Assembly: GCA_025738555.1 (NCBI GenBank)
Contig: JAOVFP010000013.1
Coordinates: 2,728,001-2,792,000, forward strand
Source of the DNA: Cyathus striatus
Lineage: Eukaryota > Basidiomycota > Agaricomycetes > Agaricales > Nidulariaceae
Length of the DNA stretch: 64,000 nucleotides
Direction: 5' to 3'
Shown here: positions 41,569 through 54,072 of the stretch, in pieces
Position numbering within the stretch: position 1 is the first letter of the stretch
How the letters are laid out: every line of letters starts with the position of its first letter
Made by a program: the position numbers and the translations under genes
The notes under the pieces: model-generated
Seen by the model: the letters and a program-made list of their open reading frames with translations, nothing else
Told to the model about the DNA's origin: nothing
The model's database searches: none

Positions 41569-44500
41569 TCAGTTCCCAAGTACAATCTTCCATTGAGTAA
41601 CCCTTCCATTTAATTTTATATAGAATACATTTTCAGTTCTTTTCCATGCTAAAATAGATTCTACTTCATATTGTTCCTGATCATCAACCAGAACAGTGGG
41701 TGGAGGTTTAGGTTTTTGTTGCGATGGATATTTAGCTGGTATGAATTTAGATAATAATTCTACATTAAAGGTAGGATTCTTTCTATTCCATAATTTTGGT
41801 AACTCAAGTTTATAGACAGATGGTGCCACCTTTTTGATAATTTTAAAGGGTCCGTAATGTTTATCATCCAATTTTGAAACCGGTCGATCGGATTTAATGT
41901 TAATTCCTTCTAGGTAAACCTTATCGCCAATTTGATATTCAGGTGCTTCTTTTTGATATTTATCGTAATAGCGTCCCATTGTTTCGTTTGCCAAGGATAA
42001 GGCTGCTTTTGCATTTTCTCTTGCCTTTTCTATTGTTTTGACAAATTCTTCAACCCCTATGGCTCTCGTTTTTCTGGATGGTTTAATACCTGTATAAGGA
42101 TGATATCTGTACATTAAATAAAATGGAGTGTATCTGGTTGTCCTATGAATGGTATTGTTATAATTAAATTGACAAACATCTGTTTTTCGAGCCCAATCAT
42201 CTTGATTATAATTTATGTAAATTTGCATGTATTGTTCTATTTCTTGGTTTACCCTTTCCATTTGCCCATTGGTTTGAGGTCGGTAAGCTGTTGATAGATT
42301 CATGTGAACTCTGAGTTGTTTTGTCAATTCCTTAGTAAAAAATGAAGCGAATTGAGATCCTCGATCACTAATAACTCTTTTTGGGATTCCATAATGTTTA
42401 AATATGTTTTGAAGATATTTTTCTGCAACTCCTGCACTATTAATTTCCTTGTTGCATGGTATGAATGCTGCCATTTTTGTGAATCAATCAATGACTACCA
42501 TAAGAAAATCATAACCTTCAGATAATGGGAGTGGTCCTACAAAGTCTATGGATATGGTATGCCAAGGATGTTCAGGTATACTGTTTGGAATAAGTTTTCC
42601 AGTTGGAGCTGATCTATGAATGTTCATTCTTTGACATGCTTCACATCCAGATACATATTTCTTTATATCTGCCATGAGTCTTGGCCATCAATAGTCTCTT
42701 GTGATGAGTTCCATTGTTTTGTATTCTCCTTGGTGTCCAGATATTTCTGAATCATGACAGAGTCTGATTATACATTCTCTTAGTTTGGCATTTTTAGGGA
42801 CATAAATGTGATCTTTCCATGTGATAATGCCTTCTTTTGATTCAATCCAGTCCCTAGATTCAAGATTGAGCATTTTAATTACTTCTTTGTCTCAGTTTTT
42901 TCTAGATTTACAAATCTGTTCCATAATTTCTTCATCTTCTCCATGGACTTTGTATGTTTGTCTGAAATGTTCCGGTTTAAGTAATATAAGATCTTTGTTG
43001 TCTTGATCTCCTTGATTATGTCCAGCTCTTCGTGATAATAGGTCTGCCTTAGTCATTTGATTTCCTGGTTTATGATGTAATGTGTAATGGAATTCTTGTA
43101 ATTCAGTGTTCCATCATGCCTGGCATCTATTTAACTTTTGCGGTATCCTAAAGTATTGAAGATTTTTATGATCAGTCCAAATTTCAAAAATCTGTTTAGC
43201 TCCTAAAAGATATTGTCTCCATGTGTCTAGAGCTCTCATTATAGTGAGTATTTCTTTATCATAGATTTCATAATTTTGTTCCGTTGGACTTAATGCATGG
43301 GATAAGAAAGCAATTGGTTTCCATTTTCCGTTGGGTTGTTCCTGAGATAAGATAGCTCCATTTGCAAAATCTGATGAATCAGCTTCTACTCAGTATTTTC
43401 CATTATTGTTTGGCATGGCTAATATTGGTGCCGATATGATCTGATCTTTAAGTTGAGAGAATGCAAGGGCTTGTGATAATTCCCATTTCCATTCATTCTT
43501 TCCCGTTGTGGAGGGGATGGTTGGACCACAGGTGGATTTGGGATGTTGTATCAATTATAAGTTTATTGCTTACATTTCTCATCGTTACCTTTATTTTGTT
43601 ATTATGGAAATCTAACCTATGCTTTCCTAATTGTCTTTCTTATTCAATTTTCCATTTTATCGTTTGTTATATCTACACTGACATATGCTCCTCTTTAAGC
43701 TTTCATTATAGGACTTGCGACGCGGCGAGTCTAATACCGTAGCCAAACAAGTCTCCGCCAAACAAAGTCAGCTGACAGACACGTCAGCCATTGCGTGTTC
43801 AACACGCGTCGAGTAATTTCGTTTACTCTCCCTACTTCTTAACTCCCGCCTCTCTCCTCAAGTTTCTCCTCAAGCCTCAAGTGTTACCTCAAGAGGGGAA
43901 TCAAGTACGGCGAATGTGTTTTACCATTGTCGTTCCTCAAATGTTGTTATCTCGCGTTGGAAGGATAGGGGTCTCAGGTTGAGGAATCGGGTGTCGTACT
44001 CTTGTTCTTCCTATCTCGTATAGCTAACTCCTTTTATTACTTCCTATTCTAGTTCTTTTATTGTACCATACCGTGGCACACTATAGTGCTTGATTCACGT
44101 TCTCTACCGACACTTCGGAGCTCGAGGGATTAAACAGGTGACAATCCAACTCTTCAATGCTCCATGTTGCCGTGCTACACCAGCAGCTTGGGCAACTGCA
44201 ACTACCCTTGGGGAGGGGTAGAACAAGTCATCGTGCCAGTACCATGGAAGCTCCTCAAGAGACTAGTTGTGAACATCATCTGGTTGGTCTCAAGAGTATT
44301 CGAGTGTTGAGTCTCCATTTTTACTTATGTTCTTGTGTTTCACTCTGTAATCACGGTCATTCTATGTACCTTGTGACTTCCATTTTCCTTTATGTCTCGA
44401 ATGGGCTCCGTTGGTGTGAGAGCACGCATGCGACGGATTGGTCCAGTAGTATTCTGCCATTGTATATTATGCTGGTACTACCATACCAAGAATTCACCTC

Positions 44501-46374
44501 TTTACGGCTTATTTTCTTACCGCGCAACTAAACATCTCGAGTTTTAAGTCCAACGAAGAGCGTCAACACCTCAAGTTATTCAAGAATTATTCCATTATAA
44601 GCTAAGTTTTCGTCAACATTATAAACTAACATTGTTTTCTGTTTCTAGTTCTGTGGCCAACGAAGTGGGACTACGCTCACTAAGCGTGCCTTAACTCAAT
44701 CTTCCACACCGTGAGTTCATGAAGTGGTTTGGCAATCTTAGCAAATCCTTCAATAAATTGTCAATAAAAATTGATGAATCCTAGGAATTGTTGGAGTTCT
44801 CTTTTATTAATTGGAACTGGCCAATCAAATATTGCTTTAACCTTTTCAGAATCCATTCATACAGAATTTTTCGAAATGATAAGTCCAAGGTATTCAACTT
44901 CAGCCTTTTCAAAGAAACATTTTTCTGGTTTAAGATATAATTCATGTTCTTCTAGTTTTCTAAGAATACATTTTACTATCTTTCAATGTTCCTCCAAGGT
45001 TTCCGTAAAGATAAGGATATCATCCATATAAACAATTACCATTCCTTCATTAATTTCCATTCTGAAAATGTCATTCATCATGGTTTGGAAAGTAGCCGGA
45101 GAATTGGTAAGACCAAAAAACATGACTAAGGGTTCAAACAATCCTCTATTGGTTCGGAATGCTGTGTATTGTTCGTCTCCTTCTTTGATTCAGACATTGT
45201 TGTATCCCCATTGAATATCCAATTTTGTAAAGTATTGTGCCTTTTTTAATTTATCTACTAGTTCTTGAATTAACAGTAAAGGGTATCTATTTTTAACCAT
45301 CATTTCATTTAACTTTCAATAATCTTGGATTGGTCGAAGTGAACCATCTTTCTTTTTAATAAAGAAGAATGGAGATGTCCAAGGTGATTTCGAAGGTTGG
45401 ATGCATCCAGAATTAAGGTTTTCATCTAGAAATTCATCAAGTTGTTTCTGTTCATCTAGGTTTAATGGATAAATTTTACAATTGAATGATGTAGATCCAG
45501 GTAAAAGTTTGATGGCATGATCCCATGGTCGTCATGGTGGAAGTTTATCAAATGATTCTTTCACAAATACTTTTTCAAACTCATGATAATACATTGGAAT
45601 TGTTTCCTTCCAGTGCCTCTTCAGTTTTTGCTGATTTTGGGCTTCAGCTATTTTAGAAGCGGTTGTTTGGAATGCTCTTATTTCAATTTGTTTGAACAAG
45701 TTTACTGCGATAATTCGATCATCCATTTCTAGATTAATTGGTTCATCTAGATCTGATTCGTCCTCCTCTGGATTCATTGTATTAATCAGTGGAGTACATT
45801 CTATTGGACAGCATGTGAATTTGATTGTATTTTCCTTCCAATCTATTTCCGGATTATGAATTTTAAACCAATCATGTCCAATAAACATAGAAGCTTTTCT
45901 AAGATTAGAGACAGCGAACTGAATGATTTCTACATGTCTTCTGAGTCAGACTTTTAGTTCAACATAATCGGTGATAGCTCCATCACTGTTGAGAGTTCCA
46001 TCGGCATTATAAACAGGAGTCAGTCGTGGTAGTTTCTTTGTCATGATACAATTGTTTTCTACAAACTTTCGATCAATACATGTTCCGGTGCTTCCACTAT
46101 CAAGTAATGCTTTAAGCCCATAAGTTTGTTGAGTGTCCAAAGTAGTAATCATTAGATCAAGATCCATCTGATTTCCTTTAGATCCTCGAATGAACTTTTT
46201 GGGTCCTTTAAGTTCTTCTAATGCTTTAATCACATCTTGATCTGAAAGATCATTCAGTTCTTTAACCGTTTTTGGAATTACTTCAAGTTTCTGTTTTGAG
46301 TGTGTCCAAATACTAAGAGAAGCCAAGGCAAGTTCCAGGGTTTGGTCTTTTAATCTCCGTGCAACCCAATACAT
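41569..46374 (-). pseudogene. pol: Element Y Pol (protease, RT, RNase H, integrase), broken
   Basis: Protease LKALLDSGSTGTC is near 46100. RT includes the active box Y-M-D-D-I-L near 45015 and is separated from RNase H (43100-43500) by the insert 43507-44708. The integrase finger (RLCHDSEISGHQGE, CEACQR), core (SIDFVGPLP, ISDRGSQFASFF) and GQMERVNQEIEQYM lie at 41900-42870, and the C-terminal part extends to 41569 with a degraded chromodomain-like end (YEVESILAWKR). Several stops are TGA codons that are CGA in the sister copy G1 (for example at 42482-42484 and near 42895), and one is TGG to TGA near 42692. Confidence 0.88.
43507..44708 (-). mobile_element. 1202-bp LTR-like insert in element Y (family F; TSD CCGT)
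   Basis: The insert begins TGTGGAGGGGATGG and ends CAATCTTCCACA, so it has TGTGGA...TCCACA ends. CCGT at 43503-43506 and 44709-44712 flanks it, and the element Y sequence continues across. No ORF of a known TE protein is inside. It has a clustered CTCAAG repeat near 43855-43900 and richer CpG than its host element, suggesting a recent solo LTR of a family not otherwise seen here. Orientation is uncertain. Confidence 0.7.
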
Positions 46375-46499
46375 GTTTCCAGGTTTTACTTCCTGATCAG
46401 GGAAGGTGCGCTGTGATATCTTTTTCTTGAACGATACGAATTCAGATTCCAGATCTAAAGTAGGTATAGTTACAGAAGAAGCTACATAGATAGAGCCGG

Positions 46500-48087
46500 C
46501 AAGTTTGCGCTCACTGCTGGCCCTGGGGAAAACCCAATTGAGCCATTAGTAAGACACGTTGCTCCTCGGATAATTTCATTACATCAGGTAATTCTACAAT
46601 ATTACTAGTAGATGCTACCAGTATAGTGTTATTTACATACTGAGTGTCCATGTTTATGTTATGTTGTACATAAGGGCCTTGATTTTGCTTTTTAGGGCAT
46701 GCATTGGCCATGTGTCCTTTGTCCTTACAGTAGAAACATTGTCCTTCTTGTTTTAATGTGTTGATGTCCATGCGGTCTCCTCCTTGTGATACCGTGAGGT
46801 TGGCTTGGTTAGGGGGTGGTGCAGGGTTCTGGGGAAAACAAGGTCTTTAATTCTGGGGTTGGAATTGGTTTGGTCATGGTCTGCTCTGTTGGGTATTCTG
46901 CATGCCTTGCCGTTGTCCGAAGTTCTGATTTTGTCCTGGGTTAAATTGTTGTCCTTGTCAGGGGTTTTTGTTCCTGTAAATATTCCTACATTCTCTATCG
47001 ATCTCTTGTGCCGTTTCATACCATAGTCGTAGATTGTCCAGGGTTCCGTGCATGACAATCATTTCAAGTATTCTAGGATCTAGTTTATCCTTATACTTTC
47101 TGATGATGGCAGCGTCGTTATATCCTGTTCATCCGGCGATAGCTGCGAATTTAATTGTGAATTCTTCAACTGTCCATTGTCCTTGATAACAGTTGTCAAG
47201 TTTGTCCTGAGCGTCCTGCATTTCTGAATATACTCTGAAGTAGTGTAAAAAATCATTCTTAATATTTTCGAAAGTTTTTCTGCTTGATTGTTCCATAATG
47301 ATCATTATATGATCAACCCAGGCCGATGCTGTCTGGTTCTTAGATCCATCTATAAGGCTTAACATGAACCTTATCTTCATTTCATGTTCGAGGGGATTAA
47401 CTTGAGATCCAGTGAAATATGATTCTAATGATCTCATCCAAGCTCTAGCATGTTTACAATCTCCTATGAATTTCTCAGGCTTCTCGATCTTAAGAGCCCT
47501 ATCTGTTACTGCGTCCCTTTGTCTCCTAGCCATTATAGAAGTGGCTTCGGCAGTTTCCATTATGGGTGCATGTAATTCAAAAATTCCTCTTCCTACAAAT
47601 CAAATTGCATCTGCAATAAAATGTGCCCAACCTCCTTGTCCTGATGGATTCAGAGGGTTAGGTGGTGGTGATGGGGGTTGTAATGGGGGAAATTGCAGGT
47701 TTCCTTCAGGATCAATTATCCCAAAGGGTTGTAATGGTGATGGGGCTATTGGTCAGGTTGGTGGTGCAAGGTGTTCGGGTTCCATTATAGATCGAAGTCG
47801 GGGTAGGTGGGTGTGGGAAGTTCTCTACTGTCGTTATGTACAGTATTCAAAAGGGTCTCATATCCAATTGGAGAATAAAAGTCTTGTTCAAAAGGAGATA
47901 TGTATCATGTAGGGGTACTAAATCTCAGACTATTGTCGTGTCCAGGTTCAGTGATGATGGTGAGGGTTCGAAGAATGGGGTGTGTAGGAGGAGTGGGAAG
48001 ACGAGGTGGTGGAATGTAGTCAGGGATTTGGTGAAGAGAAAGATATGTATTGGGATCAAAATCTGAGTCGTCAGAGTCCACTGACAT
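46500..48087 (-). pseudogene. gag: Element Y Gag, broken
   Basis: The likely start is M-S-V-D-S-D-D-S at 48087. The capsid segment (47129-47560) reads DRALKIEKPEKFIGDCKHA, RFMLSLIDGSKNQTASAW and NDFLHYFRVYSEMQDAQD, as in Ty3-type Gag. A zinc knuckle CFYCKDKGHMANAC lies near 46715. Stops and shifts separate the segments. Confidence 0.85.
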
Positions 48088-48584
48088 GGCTCTTGGAGTT
48101 TGTGGACAGGTGTAGGGTGTGATGCGAGATCAAGGAGTATAGATTGGTGCAGAGGATGAAGGGATGTGATAGGATCGGGTACAAAGGGTACAAAGGGTTT
48201 GAGAATGGGTAATAGGGGCCAGAATGAAAGACTAGGTAACAGATGCTCTTGAAGGGGCTCGGAGACTAGCGAGACGTCCTAAGTCTCACGCACACCAATT
48301 TGCAGATAGAACCAGCTGGGGCAACACATGGTAGCCTCCCCAGTCACTGGCACTGTGCCAAACTCAAGGCAGAGGGCCTAAGATGTTCAGTAATTCGGAA
48401 GAGTTGGGCTCAACATTACTCTATCCTCTCGTGCGTCCAAGCACAATGAACAAGTCTATCAAACAGGGTGTACATCTAGGGATCTGAAGGTCTGAAGAAT
48501 GGAGAACGAGGTAAAGAGAAAAGTGTGCCAGGGTTCGGCAGAAGAGAGTTTGAGGTCGAGAAACGAGGTAGATTCTTGTGCTTT

Positions 48585-48973
48585 TGTTAGTGACAGACAA
48601 GCAAAAACTCGAAGTCAAACTCAAACACTCGAAAAGATAGAAGCAAAGTGAATCTTATTGCAAGTCTGGAATAAACTAGCACAAGAATAGAGAATGTTTA
48701 ACTAAAATGACTGTATTTATAATGAAAGTCCATGAGGGAATCACATGTAATCTAGCCTACACTATAATGCATGTTTACTGTGCTTCTACTGTGCAAACTC
48801 ATGTACTATGTATGTAACAAGCATGGCTGAACTGTGGACTGTGCTCATAGTCTTGATGAATAATGCATGTCAATATGCATGGTGTCTGCATTGTGTGTCA
48901 GGTGATATATGTCAGGTGACTATGATAAGATAAGATATACAGATTAGATAAGATAAAGTGTGAAATCCTAACA
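48585..48973 (-). repeat. 5' LTR of element Y
   Basis: 389-bp partner of 40886-41274. The primer-binding region follows on the minus strand as AAAGCACAAGAATC. Confidence 0.92.
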
Positions 48974-48978
48974 CAAGC

Positions 48979-49643
48979 CTTATCACGAGGCAGTGGGCTC
49001 ACTGCAGTACTTGTCTCTAGGGACCTGACCAGACATCACATTTGCAGTCAGACAACTAGCTTTCTACAATGAAAACCCAGGAATTGCTCATTGGAAAGCT
49101 CTGGAATGGGTGTACGTGTATCTTGTTGGGACTCGGGATTATGAGTTGACTTTCAAACACAAGTCTTTGGACTTGTAGGGCTATGGTGATGCAGATGGAA
49201 TGAACTTGGAGCATCAGAGGGCAATTTCTGGCTACACTTTCTTCATAGACAGAGGGGCAGTCTCATAGAGTAGCAAGAAGCAGGACCTCATAGCTCTCTC
49301 AACTACCAAAGCTGAGTACATTGCTGCTACCCATGCTACCAAAGAAGCCTTGTGGCTTTGCTCTCTAATAAGCCAGGTCTTTGGGAATATCAAGGGACCT
49401 ATCACATTATTCAGCAATAACCAGTCAGCAATCACACTCACTAAGGACCAGTAATACCATGTGCACACAAAGCATATCAACATCCAATTTCATTTTATCT
49501 GTTGGATCATAGAGGAGGGGAAGGTGAAGCTTGAATACTGTCCTACTGAGGACATGATGGCAGATACGTTGACGAAGGCATTGCCAAGTACCAAGGTAAA
49601 ACATTTCACACACAAGTTGGGACTTAGGGTGCACACAGATTGA
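48979..49643 (+). pseudogene. pol: Copia D RNase H, last segment
   Basis: Reads EAVGSLQYLS, PDITFAVRQLAFY, then RNase H with ISGYTFFIDRGAVS, ALSTTKAEYIAATHATKEAL and the terminal DMMADTLTKALPS typical of copia, to a stop at 49641. Four in-frame stops are present. Confidence 0.87.
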
Positions 49644-49650
49644 GGGGGAG

Positions 49651-49977
49651 TGTTGGAGCATGAGATTGCTAAAGGCAATCAGTGTGCTATTGATGCACCA
49701 AGTCATCGGCCAGTGTGATGCCATCACAATGATTCAAGGCTTTCATTTACTTCCATACTTACAAATTTTCTGTCTATTTAAGTCAATTAGAAAGTGAGAC
49801 AGCTCTCCTTAGAACTTCACTATCCTTGTGAGAACCTGAGGTGAGCTGTGCCCACATATTACTAGATGTATCATATACTTACATTATCTACTCTAGTACT
49901 TACATACTCAATAGGTAATATATAGAACTTTGCTATCCTTGCGAGAACCTGAGTACTTACATACTCAATAGCTCACA
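49651..49977 (+). repeat. 3' LTR of copia D
   Basis: Starts TGTTGGAGCATGAGATTGC right after a purine tract TGAGGGGGAG, and ends near CAATAGCTCACA. Two copies of a GAACCTGAG / TACTTACATACTCAATAG unit lie in its second half. The solo LTR at 36560-38265 is the same family. Confidence 0.8.
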
Positions 49978-51385
49978 AGAATAATAAAGAACAAACCAGA
50001 GAGCTTCAGAACAAATCAGAAACAAAATAATGCTAAGATTGGCATTTTTACAACACTCACACTGTTTATACAACACTGACATCATTTAAATGTTATGCAT
50101 ATAAAGAAATAATATATTAACATTGTTCAAGTTGTTCCTAGATTTACTATAAACATATGGCCCCCCAGAACACCCACAGAAATTGAGTATTACAATGTTG
50201 CTACTTGAATAAGTCTTTGAATAATTGCATGTTGCTGATCCCTGCAGCCTCAACAAAATGTGGAACTGGGTTATCATTGTGGTATTATATACTTACAATG
50301 TTAGCTGAAGTGGGCTTGTTGTTATTCTTGTTTACATATCACACAGGTAAGTATTAATATATGCTTAATTTTTAACTTATACTATTCATGGGTATGTACG
50401 GGTTACAGGTACAACAAAGCTGACCTGCACCTATACCTGCACACACCCTTACCCATGACCCCTGTGGGTTGAGCCTACCCATGCACATCCCTAGAACTTT
50501 GGCACCATACTCATGTATTTTACTTAAACTATAGTTTCCAGACAAACACACTCCATATTTTTATGATAATTTAACCAGTAATAGTTCATGTTGATATAGT
50601 TAAATTGAGAATCTATATTCAATGTCAAGGATGGTGTATTAACTGTATAATTTAACCCTCTTGTCCTAATTCTATAGTTTATCTATCTTTCCTTCCCCTA
50701 CAAACAAATTATCATATATCTCCACCATTTGTTGTCCTTTCATTTCATAAATTGGTGTACTGATTGTACTTCTGTTAACATCCAGAACAGCATATTAACT
50801 GTACATTTTGGTACTTTCATTTTAATACTATTGCATCTTCTATCATTTCTTCCCCAAACTAACAATTATTACCATTTCACCATCATGTGTGGTCCATTCA
50901 TTTCATAAATCAATACATTGTTAGTACTATATTGAATGTAAAAAAACAACCAATTGAACATAAAATTTGGTGCACATGTTATAATGCTATGTATTTTTCT
51001 ATCATTCTTTCCTACACTAATAATTTATTATTATTTCACCACCAGTTCTGGCCCATTCATTTCATAACTTTGTATAAGATTTGCCCTTGCTTCAACATTT
51101 ATAATGACCTATTAAATGTACAATTTGGACTTCTCATTCTAATGCTATGATTTATTCTTTCCTATCTACCCCCCTACTATTGATCTAGTACTACTTTCAA
51201 GTCTAAACTCTTTCTCATATGAATGTATGCACATTTGTGATTAAAACTGTGTGTCATGTATATATACTACTACTATATATCACACCAATCTAATATACAT
51301 TTTTATTTTATTTATCTTTCAACTTAACAAAAAACCATGGGTTTACCCACTACCCACCATACCCATGGGAACCTGTACCTGTGAC
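49978..51385. repeat. Unassigned AT-rich DNA with about four diverged 150-bp tandem units
   Basis: Between about 50,600 and 51,180 the words CATTTCATAAAT, AACTGTACATTTTGG, TCTATCATTTCTTCCCC and ATTATTACCATTTCACCA recur every 145-160 bp with strong divergence. CCCATGGG-rich sequence occurs near 50,390 and 51,335-51,385, in opposite orientations. No gene is seen. Confidence 0.5.
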
Positions 51386-54064
51386 TAGTGTAGGGGGCAC
51401 AACCTCCCAAAGCATTTGCCAATCGCCTGGCATGGTGAGGCCCTGGCATGGGAAAGTGGCGAGCCCTGGCAAGACTGGCAACAGGATAAATAGACATTTG
51501 TCTACTATGCATACAAAATATCTACTGTTATCATATTCCCATTGAATTAAGTAACGAGTTAGCATCCCAAGGCTCATCAGCCTCTTCCTGTGGTCCTTGA
51601 GGGAGTGAATTTTCAATAGAAGGGAGCTGTCCTCAATGGATGGTATCAATAATAGAAGTATTGTATACTTCTCCCACTGGAATTAATGCACTGAGACCAT
51701 TGCCAGTCTCAGTAGTAAATCCAGACTGCTCTAATGCTGCATATTCACTTTCTAGTTCATTCAATGCAAAACTTTCTGTACTCTCAATGTCTGCACCCTC
51801 AAAGCCAGTTGCCAGAGGAGTAGGAATTGAAAAAGAATCTGTCAAGATATCAGCACATTCTGAATTAATACCTTTTGAAGTAATATGTATATGTGCATGA
51901 TGGCAATGTGGGTCCTTTCCTGCAGTAACAGCAGCCTCATATAATTGATGGTTGTAGTGGTTCCATAATGTTCCCAGTGATTCCAGATGAGCAATAGTCA
52001 GGCGTGATCTTTTGACACTCTGAACTCTGCCCAAATTGGAGAAGAAGCACTCCACTTCAGCTGCATGTGGAATGATTGACATCATCTTGATAGCAAATGT
52101 TTGTATTGGATGAAATCCAATGATGGACTTCCACCATCCAGATTCCAATTGCATCAGCTTTCCCTCCTTTAAACAGTGGTTCCTCATTTGCATATGCTTG
52201 TATATCTTTCAACAAGTGCTCAGCATGTTTTCATGACTAACCCCATTTCTCTGCAATGCCCAAGGCAATATGAAAAGCATCTTTAATAGTTCATGAGTGG
52301 ACAGATGAAATTATAGCCAGTTTGCAACAGAGAGGGTGGAGAAACAATGCAAGCCAGTGAAGTTCAGTATTCATGGAATGAAAATAGTGTGTAACAGTCT
52401 CTTTCGCATGCTGAAGAAATCCTTTATCTTCAAAATCTGATTCTGACAATTTACAGATCTCTCGCTGTGCCCAGATAAGTTGTATCATGCATTAAATCTA
52501 GAAGTGGCTTGCAGATCTGAATGAACTCTTCATTTAGCTGCCATTGGCCAAGTTCTAAAACACTGGCAATGATATTACGTCAGATAGGTGAGAGTCCATT
52601 TATTGCATGCTGAGCTTCATCATGGCTGCATAAAAGATATAGGATCTGCTTATGCTCTTAGATACTGAGAGCCTGAAGTATAACAGCATAAAACTGAGAC
52701 TCTGTGTTCTTTTTCAATCCATGTGTAACCCTATTCTCTTTTGCATGTTGATCCAGCTGGCCACCCCAATAGTGCGATGCATTGAAGAATGTTACAATTT
52801 TGGTATTCTTCATAATTAGGTCCTTAACACTTGGAAAGCTCACCACTTTCCCCATGATAGTGTTCATGCCATGAATAAAGCATGGTAGTTGCTATTATTT
52901 ACATGGGTCAGCTTGGTATCACTCATTTCATAGTATTAATACTCACCAGAATCCAAGGGTAGTTATTTGTCCATTTGCGATGAAAAGCTTGCATGGTTGT
53001 TGGGTTGTCCATACAGACAGCAGTGATAGTGCAAGAATTAACTTGCTTCTCAGTCAATGCTTCATTAGCAATGACAACAAGGTTGTCTGCAGTTGCATGC
53101 ATGCCGGTGAGTTCTTTCAGTGCTAGAATAATAGGATATTCTCCAACTTCTGATACAAGACACCCATAGACACTCCACTTCATGCTGTCTTCCCACTCAT
53201 CCATCAAGTAGGTCAAATCCCCCCTAGTTGCAAGCCTTTCAACATCTTCATTGTATGCATGTGCTTCTTCAGCTGGCAGATATGTTGACATGAGAACAAA
53301 ATGTGAAGCTGGGGAATAAGAAGGATGAATGTTTCCCACCCACTTCCGAAAGAAGTGACTATCAGCCTGATTAAATGGGATGTTTCCATGTATAAACCAC
53401 CTGTTCTCGTGGTTAGTCCCATGTTACTCCCCTCACCAGTAATTGACTCACTTTAGAAGCCATGTATTAGCACTATCTTGCTCCCCCTTCATAAGTGCCC
53501 TATCCACAAAGCTTCCCATTCCAGTTGTAATGATCACATTTCCAGGTGAAACTTTCTGCTTCTTCTTGGGATGAGCCGCCACAGATACATCAACATCACC
53601 CTCTGAGTCCGACACTACTATATTCACACCTTCACCCCAGTCCATAAGAATATCGTTTGCATCTTTTCATACATCTTTTGGCACATTACAACATTCATTA
53701 GGAGGCACAAAATGCTTTGGACAACAGCCATCACGATGAATGAGTAATGCTGAACAGTACTTGCATTCTACTGTCCAGTGTCTTGTCTTTGCATTCTTCT
53801 CTTTCTTAATAAAATTCTTGGAAACAAATGTGTCTTCCGGTGGTCCACCTTTGGCTCCACTCATTTCAGCATAGTACGTATTGTAGGCAGCGAGGGGTAC
53901 TCAGATATCTAGCAGAACAGAGGGCAGTTCCAGCAGAATCAGGTCATTTACTTATTTTTCTATTTACATAATAAAGTGGTCTCGCCAGGTCTCACCAGTA
54001 TCTAAATCTGAGGAAGTATCGCCACCTGGCAAGGCAAGGTGGCAAGGTTGTGCCAACAACACTA
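51386..54064 (-). mobile_element. hAT transposon, decayed but with intact ends (TSD CCTGTGAC)
   Basis: The left end TAGTGTAGGGGGCACAACCT pairs with the inverted right end TAGTGTTGTTGGCACAACCT (three mismatches in 20). Perfect 8-bp duplications CCTGTGAC lie at 51378-51385 and 54065-54072. An 8-bp duplication, TAGTG ends and a BED-type finger plus C-terminal dimerisation motif define the hAT superfamily. Confidence 0.93.
51633..53864 (-). pseudogene. hAT transposase remnant
   Basis: The N-terminus at 53864 carries a BED-like finger (WTVECKYC...HRDGCCPKHF). An acidic and K-rich region (AHPKKKQKVSPGN, a likely nuclear localisation signal) follows. The middle (52923-53339) resembles the catalytic region with VCMDNPTTMQAFHRKW. 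The C-terminal dimerisation motif HAAEVECFFSNLGRVQSVKR is at 51990-52090. Stops and frame changes occur mainly between 52,200 and 52,920, so the protein is dead. Confidence 0.85.
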
Positions 54065-54072
54065 CCTGTGAC

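Larger units (their letters stand above)
40886..48973 (-). mobile_element. Full-length Ty3/gypsy element Y, coding-dead, with near-identical LTRs (TSD CAAGC)
   Basis: An 8088-bp minus-strand element with 389-bp LTRs at both ends and perfect duplications CAAGC at 40881-40885 and 48974-48978. Its gag-pol matches G1 at the left edge of the window. The polypurine tract (AAAGGGGGGG on the minus strand) lies at 41279-41288. Many in-frame stops interrupt gag and pol, and a 1.2-kb LTR-like insert lies between RT and RNase H. Confidence 0.94.
18780..49977 (+). mobile_element. Ty1/copia retrotransposon (family D) split by two large insertions
   Basis: Three coding segments (18780-21583, 40356-40885, 48979-49643) plus a 3' LTR form one copia element. 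At the first break the frame reads G-E-F-E-E-N-E before the insert and V-I-Y-M-K-Q-P-P-G after it. At the second it goes from RT into the segment that reads EAVGSLQYLS. No 5' LTR was recognised upstream of 18780. The element is the oldest identifiable layer of this nest. A solo LTR of the same family lies at 36560-38265. Confidence 0.88.

Noticed and set aside
47412..48066. Plus-strand ORFs opposite element Y gag as an antisense gene like the one in chromovirus C
   Set aside because: They lack cysteine clusters, a promoter and an intron, and lie over the gag frame, so they are shadows.
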